A stretch of 21,203 nucleotides of DNA from NCBI GenBank assembly GCA_023263235.1, contig JALQXE010000032.1, positions 1 to 21,203 on the forward strand, given 5' to 3'. The position numbers and the translations under genes were made by a program. The stretch's first letter is position 1. The number at the start of each line of letters is the position of its first letter. This document shows, piece after piece, positions 16,817-21,203 of this stretch. Below the pieces are notes generated by a model. It made no database searches. It saw only the letters and a program-made list of their open reading frames with translations, and was not told the origin of the DNA. The stretch comes from Sediminibacterium sp. Its GTDB lineage: Bacteria > Bacteroidota > Bacteroidia > Chitinophagales > Chitinophagaceae.

Positions 16817-16850
16817 AAAGAGGCGCCACATTCGTGGCGCCTCTTTTATT
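16817..16850 (+). terminator. Strong rho-independent terminator of the sus operon
   Basis: AAAGAGGCGCCAC (16817-16829) pairs perfectly with GTGGCGCCTCTTT (16834-16846), giving a 13-bp GC-rich stem with a four-base loop, followed by a T-rich tail (TATTTTTAT). It lies 29 bases after the SusF-like stop codon. Confidence 0.92.
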
Positions 16851-16877
16851 TTTATAAGATAAGGTAAAACCCAAGCC

Positions 16878-16910
16878 AAAAAAATGCCCTCGAATATTAG
16901 AGGGCATTTT
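16878..16910 (-). terminator. Terminator of the RND efflux operon (minus strand)
   Basis: AAAATGCCCTC (16881-16891) pairs perfectly with GAGGGCATTTT (16900-16910) around an eight-base loop. Read on the minus strand, the stem ends in a run of seven Ts (the As at 16878-16884), which suits termination of the leftward RND gene whose stop is at 16950. On the plus strand it also ends in TTTT, so it may act both ways. Confidence 0.85.
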
Positions 16911-16949
16911 AATTATAATCATCACTCTATTAGAGCGATACCAATTGAA

Positions 16950-19900
16950 TTAGTACCATGCTCCATTAACGGTAGCATCTCCGTTGGCATTTCTGTTTGC
17001 AATTCTGCGCTTTACATTTTTCTTGTGTAAATACATAGTTACAAAAACCAATGGAATAAATATGATTGTTAATGGAGGTATTCCCAACATGCTAATCCAC
17101 TTACCACCAAAGTGTCTGCGCATAGGTCGTTTTAAGCGTTCTGCAATTAAATACATACCTGGTACAATAAACAAGGTCATAAAGAACGCAAAGATTAAAC
17201 CAAATATTAAGGTCCAACTTAATGGCTTCCAGAAAGCAACGTTATCACCTCCAAAGAAGATATGTGGATTCAATTCACTAAATAAGGTAACAAAGTTAAT
17301 GTTGAAGCCTATGGCAATAGGGATGAAGCCTAATATGGCAGCCAAAGCCGTTAACATAACTGGAATAATTCTTGTTTTACCAGCTTGAATAACAGCTTCT
17401 TTAGTTTTCATACCTCTAGATCTTAACTCGTCGGCAAATTCAATTACTAGGATACCGTTTTTAACTACAATACCAGCCAATCCAACAATACCTAAACCTG
17501 TCATAACACCCGAAATTTTCATTCCAAAAATAGAGAAGCCTAAGAATACACCAATGATACTAAATAGGATCTCAGTTAAAATAATTACCGATTTAGAGAT
17601 GGAATTAAATTGTAAAACCAATGTAAATAAAATTAACATTAACGCAATAATTAATGCCTTGCCTAAGAACGCAACGGTTTCTAGTTGTTGTTCGTTTTCG
17701 CCTGTTTGTTTCACGGTAACCCCTTCTGCAATGCCTTTAAAGTTAGATATATATTGTGCGATAGCAGCATTCACAGTGGTTGGGCTGTAGCCTTTGTCCA
17801 TTAATACATTGGAGCTTAATTGAATCAATCTTTTTTGATCCTTTCTTTTAATGCTACCAAACGTACTAGTAGGTTCTACTTTTACTAAACTACTAATTGG
17901 AATATTTTTAACCATACCTCCAGCTGCCATATCTCTAAAAGATAAACGCATGTTGAGTAAGTCTACCAAATTATTTCTTTGTAACTCCTGGCTTCTTAAT
18001 TGAATTTTATATTCATCCTTCCCTTCTTTAATTTTTGAAACTTCTTTACCAAATAATGCGGTTCTAATTTGCATGCCTACTTGTGCACTGCTCACGCCTT
18101 CCGCTAAAGCACGGTCTCTGTCAATGGTTAAAGTTAATTCAGGATTTTGCAAGTCCACATCCATTTTTAAGGTATTGATACCCGGTATTTGTGATGCATC
18201 TAAATAATTTTTTAAACCCACGGCTGTTTTTACCAGCTTATCAAAATCTTCTCCTTGAATTTCAATATTCACAGGTGGTTCTGTTGGCGGTCCGCTTGAT
18301 TCTTGATCCACTGAAATTTCAGCACCAGGCACACCCTTCATTTCATTTCTCAAGTTTTCTAAATAAGGTGCTGTAGATTTTCCGTGACGCTTTTCAAATT
18401 CCACAAAGTTTACTTGTATACGTCCAAGCTCGGCACGATTACTTCTGTCGCCGCGCATAGGGTCACCAGCACCCACAGCCACATTGCTAATAATACTTTC
18501 TACTAGTGGATTTTTACCATTCTCATTGTCTAATACTTTATTTACTTTGGCTTCTAATACCTTGGTAATAGAATCGGTATAACCAACATTCGTACCAGAA
18601 GGTAATTTTAAATAAACAAATACTTGGTTAGGATCTCCTTTAGGGAAAAACTCAATTCCAACACGTCCTGTTCCAATACTAATACCCAATAAAACAAAGG
18701 AGAAAATTAACAATAAAAATGTTCCTATCAATAATTTAACAGGCCTCCATCCAGTTAATGATCTTCTTAATGCATTTTCATACCAGTTCATTAGTTTAGG
18801 TAAGGTAGAGGTTTGGAATGTAACAATCATATCATTTATGAAGTACTTATTCGCTACCACAGTAATCATGATAAATATTAATAAGTTACCTAAGAAGGTG
18901 AAACCAGCAATATCTAACAACGCACCTACTGCAATCGGTATCCAAAAGCTTTTCTTTTTAAAGATTGCCGATTTAGGCTCATCTGCTACTTCATCGTCTG
19001 AGTGATTCATAAAGTCCACAGCAAATACTGGGTTCATGATAAATGCTACAACCAATGATGCGGCTAATGTAAAAATTAACATCGCTGGTAAGTAAACCAT
19101 GAATTTACCAATAATACCAGGCCAGAATAATAATGGGAAGAAAGGGGCAAGAGTGGTAATAGTACCTGCTAATACAGGAATAAATACCTCACCTGCAGCC
19201 ATCTTTGCCGATGTTGTGGCGGTTAACTTTCCTTTGCCCTGAACAAATATGCGGTGTGTATTTTCAATTACTACAATGGCGTCATCAACAATAATACCAA
19301 GTCCAAATAGTAAAGCAAATAAGACCATAAAGTTTAAGGTAATATGAGATCCCACTACAAGGTCGCCAGCCGGTAAGAATACAAAGGCAACAAACATACT
19401 TAATGGTACTGAAAGCGCCACAAAGAAGGCATTGGTAACGCCCATAAAGAACATCAATACCACAAGTACTAAAATAAAACCAATTACAATTGAGTTTACT
19501 AGTTCGGTAAAGGAGCTTCTGGTTCTAATACTTTGATCTCCTGAAATAACTACGTTTAAATCCTTTGGAAATGAAGTTGCTTTTGCATCTTCCACCATTG
19601 CTTTCACTGCATCAGAAGTAGCAATAAGGTTTTCACCATTACGCTTAATAATATTTAAGGTTAAAACGTTTTTTCCATTTAAACGCGCGAAGCTTTCTGT
19701 GTTTTTAATGGTATCCGTAATTTTTGCAACATCCTTTAAATAAATAGGTGCACCAGTTGTATTGCGTACAATAATATTAGCAATATCATTGGCATTTTTT
19801 AATTGTCCTTTTAATTGCAAGTTGCGTTGCATATTACCTACTTCCAATAACCCCCCCGAAAGGTCAAGGTTTTCTCTTTGAATGGCAGCACTGATATCAT

Positions 19901-20543
19901 CAAAAGTGATACCCGCAGTTTGCATGCGGAAATTATCTACATTAATTTGAAATTCTCTTTCAGGTGCACCCGCTAAATCAATTCTGTTAATTTGTGGAAT
20001 GCCTTCTAATTTATCTTTTAAATCGTCGGCATATTTTTTAAGTTGAACGGTGCTGTAATTACCACTTATGTTTACAAACATAATTGGCTGATCGCTAATA
20101 TTTAATTCCATTACACGGGGTTCCTGTGTAAGGTCATTAGGCAATTCACCTTTTGCTTTATCAACGGCATCCTTTACTTTTTGCAAAGCCACATCGGTTT
20201 TAACGTCTGTGCTAAACTCAACAGTAATTAATGAAAAATCTTGTTGAGAAGAGGATGTGAATTTATTTATCTTAACACCACTAATACTCTTAATTTGTTT
20301 TTCAATGGGCCTGGTTACTAAATTTTCAATATCCTTTGGCGAGTTACCTACATATACTGTTTGAACAAACATAGTAGGTATAATTACTTCCGGAAATTGT
20401 TCTTTAGGAAGGGTTAAGAATTGGTAAATACCCCCTAAGCTAATAAACAACATTAATAAGTATATGGATGTTTTATTCGTAATGCTCCAAGAGGTAGGAC
20501 CAAACTCCTTAAATTGCTCTTTTATTTTTTGTATTGTCGACAT
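16950..20543 (-). CDS. RND-family efflux permease (HAE/AcrB-like)
   Basis: This inner-membrane proton-driven pump component of a tripartite efflux system has 1197 residues, longer than the usual 1030-1060. The N-terminal TM1 region (SIYLLMLFISLGGIYQFLTLPKEQFPEV) and the porter-domain motif VQTVYVGNSPKDIENLVTRPIE are clear. TM4 has FGLGIIVDDAIVVIEN with both proton-relay aspartates (D420, D421), of the HAE rather than the metal type. The TM10 lysine is in GIVVKNGILVIEFADEL (K1028). Three extra segments stand out: a hydrophobic insertion at about 530-570 between the two halves, an insertion at about 1085-1108 ending GGDNVAFWKPLSW before the last core helix, and a C-terminal extension with another membrane segment near 1152-1171. 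It lies 37 bases after the adaptor gene on the minus strand. Substrate is unknown. The start follows the adaptor closely and gives the normal cytoplasmic lead. Confidence 0.94.
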   Translation of the reverse strand: MSTIQKIKEQFKEFGPTSWSITNKTSIYLLMLFISLGGIYQFLTLPKEQFPEVIIPTMFVQTVYVGNSPKDIENLVTRPIEKQIKSISGVKINKFTSSSQQDFSLITVEFSTDVKTDVALQKVKDAVDKAKGELPNDLTQEPRVMELNISDQPIMFVNISGNYSTVQLKKYADDLKDKLEGIPQINRIDLAGAPEREFQINVDNFRMQTAGITFDDISAAIQRENLDLSGGLLEVGNMQRNLQLKGQLKNANDIANIIVRNTTGAPIYLKDVAKITDTIKNTESFARLNGKNVLTLNIIKRNGENLIATSDAVKAMVEDAKATSFPKDLNVVISGDQSIRTRSSFTELVNSIVIGFILVLVVLMFFMGVTNAFFVALSVPLSMFVAFVFLPAGDLVVGSHITLNFMVLFALLFGLGIIVDDAIVVIENTHRIFVQGKGKLTATTSAKMAAGEVFIPVLAGTITTLAPFFPLLFWPGIIGKFMVYLPAMLIFTLAASLVVAFIMNPVFAVDFMNHSDDEVADEPKSAIFKKKSFWIPIAVGALLDIAGFTFLGNLLIFIMITVVANKYFINDMIVTFQTSTLPKLMNWYENALRRSLTGWRPVKLLIGTFLLLIFSFVLLGISIGTGRVGIEFFPKGDPNQVFVYLKLPSGTNVGYTDSITKVLEAKVNKVLDNENGKNPLVESIISNVAVGAGDPMRGDRSNRAELGRIQVNFVEFEKRHGKSTAPYLENLRNEMKGVPGAEISVDQESSGPPTEPPVNIEIQGEDFDKLVKTAVGLKNYLDASQIPGINTLKMDVDLQNPELTLTIDRDRALAEGVSSAQVGMQIRTALFGKEVSKIKEGKDEYKIQLRSQELQRNNLVDLLNMRLSFRDMAAGGMVKNIPISSLVKVEPTSTFGSIKRKDQKRLIQLSSNVLMDKGYSPTTVNAAIAQYISNFKGIAEGVTVKQTGENEQQLETVAFLGKALIIALMLILFTLVLQFNSISKSVIILTEILFSIIGVFLGFSIFGMKISGVMTGLGIVGLAGIVVKNGILVIEFADELRSRGMKTKEAVIQAGKTRIIPVMLTALAAILGFIPIAIGFNINFVTLFSELNPHIFFGGDNVAFWKPLSWTLIFGLIFAFFMTLFIVPGMYLIAERLKRPMRRHFGGKWISMLGIPPLTIIFIPLVFVTMYLHKKNVKRRIANRNANGDATVNGAWY

Positions 20544-20580
20544 ATTGATGGTTTGTACTTTTAATAATGAGTGTGTTCTA

Positions 20581-21203
20581 CTATTTTGTTGTCAAATTTT
20601 GACCATCAAATAATGACTGATAACCTTCGGTAATCATTTGTTCGCCTGCTGTTAAACCAGAAAGGATTTCGATATTGTTGGCATAAAATTCTCCAATAGT
20701 TACTGGTCTTTTACGTGCAATAAGTTTTCCGTTTTCGTTAGCAGCAACATAAATGAATTTTCCTTTTTCATCATTTTGTATGAGGTTGATAGGAATAATT
20801 ATAGCATTTGCTTTAGTGTAATCTTTAATTTTCACTTGCACCAATTGATTAGGACGAAAATCCTTGTCCAATGGTAATTTCGATTCTACATAAAAGCTTC
20901 TATTTAAAGGATCAATTACACTACCAACTACGCCTAATTTTGCATCAATAGTTTTATTAATATCTGGGAATACTAAGGTTGCTTCGGTACCTACTTTAAT
21001 TTTACCTGCATAATTTTCAGGCACCATGCTAGTTAACTTTAATTTTTCGGTGTTCACAATTTTAATTTGTCCTGCACCACCAAAAAGTTCACCCACTTTC
21101 ACATTTACTTCCTCTGCCACACCATCCACATCACTATATACGCTTGTATAAGACAATTGCTGATTCATCATGCCCAATTGCTCTGTAGCGTCTTTTAATT
21201 GAC
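20581..21203 (-). CDS. RND efflux periplasmic adaptor (membrane-fusion protein), C-terminal part
   Basis: This is the C-terminal part of an AcrA/HlyD-type adaptor that links an inner-membrane RND pump to an outer-membrane channel. The frame stays open to the right edge (QLKDATEQLG, the end of the coiled-coil hairpin), so the real start is outside the window. The TTG/ATG codons near 21166-21177 are internal. Visible parts are the second lipoyl half-motif (SVYSDVDGVAEEVNVKVGELF), the beta-barrel domain (LKLTSMVPENYAGKIKVGTEATLVFPD, then VVGSVIDPLNRSFYVESKL), and the membrane-proximal domain (AIIIPINLIQNDEKGKFIYVA, RPVTIGEF, ILSGLTAGEQMITEGYQSLFDGQ). The permease gene follows after 37 bases, so the two form one operon. 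An outer-membrane factor gene might precede it beyond the edge. The adaptor's lipoprotein status cannot be judged here. Confidence 0.93.
   Translation of the reverse strand, partial: QLKDATEQLGMMNQQLSYTSVYSDVDGVAEEVNVKVGELFGGAGQIKIVNTEKLKLTSMVPENYAGKIKVGTEATLVFPDINKTIDAKLGVVGSVIDPLNRSFYVESKLPLDKDFRPNQLVQVKIKDYTKANAIIIPINLIQNDEKGKFIYVAANENGKLIARKRPVTIGEFYANNIEILSGLTAGEQMITEGYQSLFDGQNLTTK

Noticed and set aside
16984..17388. 134-codon plus-strand frame opposite the 3' end of the RND gene
   Set aside because: It mirrors membrane-segment codons of the permease, carries no family motif, and the opposite strand is clearly coding.
19851..19857. Run of seven C (seven G in the RND reading frame) as a phase-variation tract
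   Set aside because: The run is short, the frame is intact on both sides, and the glycines fit the protein. Without strain variation it is not evidence of switching.
21166..21177. TTG or ATG near 21170 as the start of the adaptor gene
   Set aside because: The frame remains open to the window edge with coiled-coil sequence upstream, and the lipoyl and hairpin parts would be missing, so the gene is cut by the edge instead of starting here.

Overview
The window looks like chromosomal DNA of an AT-rich member of the Bacteroidota, probably close to Chitinophagaceae. The evidence is a SusC/SusD pair with SusE/SusF-like lipoproteins, a type IX secretion (T9SS) C-terminal sorting domain on a secreted amylase, a TAnnTTTG-type promoter candidate, and starts with little or no Shine-Dalgarno sequence. 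The genus cannot be named from sequence reading alone.

Layout. (1) Positions 1-1233: the 3' end of tsf (elongation factor Ts), three consecutive hairpins, then pyrH (UMP kinase). (2) Positions 1246-4825: a tight same-strand run after pyrH of a TolC-type outer-membrane factor, a PLP aminotransferase of the methionine/kynurenine type, and galK. Gaps of 12, 12 and 4 bases suggest one operon of mixed function. (3) Positions 4832-5758, minus strand: a secreted esterase/alpha-beta hydrolase, tail-to-tail with galK and divergent from the next gene. (4) Positions 5823-16787: a polysaccharide-utilisation locus reading rightward: GH53 endo-galactanase lipoprotein, GH13 alpha-amylase with T9SS tail, SusC, SusD, a SusE-like and a SusF-like lipoprotein, ended by a strong terminator. 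(5) Positions 16950-21203, minus strand: an HAE-type RND efflux permease and the C-terminal part of its periplasmic adaptor, which runs off the right edge.

How the genes could work together. The amylase and the surface SusE/F-like binding proteins would cut and hold an alpha-glucan such as starch. SusCD would import the oligosaccharides through the outer membrane. The galactanase would release galactose-containing oligosaccharides, and galK nearby could phosphorylate free galactose. No SusR, LacI-type, AraC-type or sigma/anti-sigma regulator, no periplasmic alpha-glucosidase or neopullulanase and no inner-membrane sugar transporter is present here, so the locus is incomplete or depends on genes elsewhere.

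Most of the content belongs to known families. The least explained elements are two palindromes with the shared core TGTAA-N3-TTACA before the amylase gene, one of them abutting its start codon, and the extra hydrophobic segments of the RND permease. I do not see convincing evidence of a wholly undescribed system. There is no tRNA, rRNA, CRISPR array, transposase or phage gene, and no gene-free stretch longer than 300 bases.
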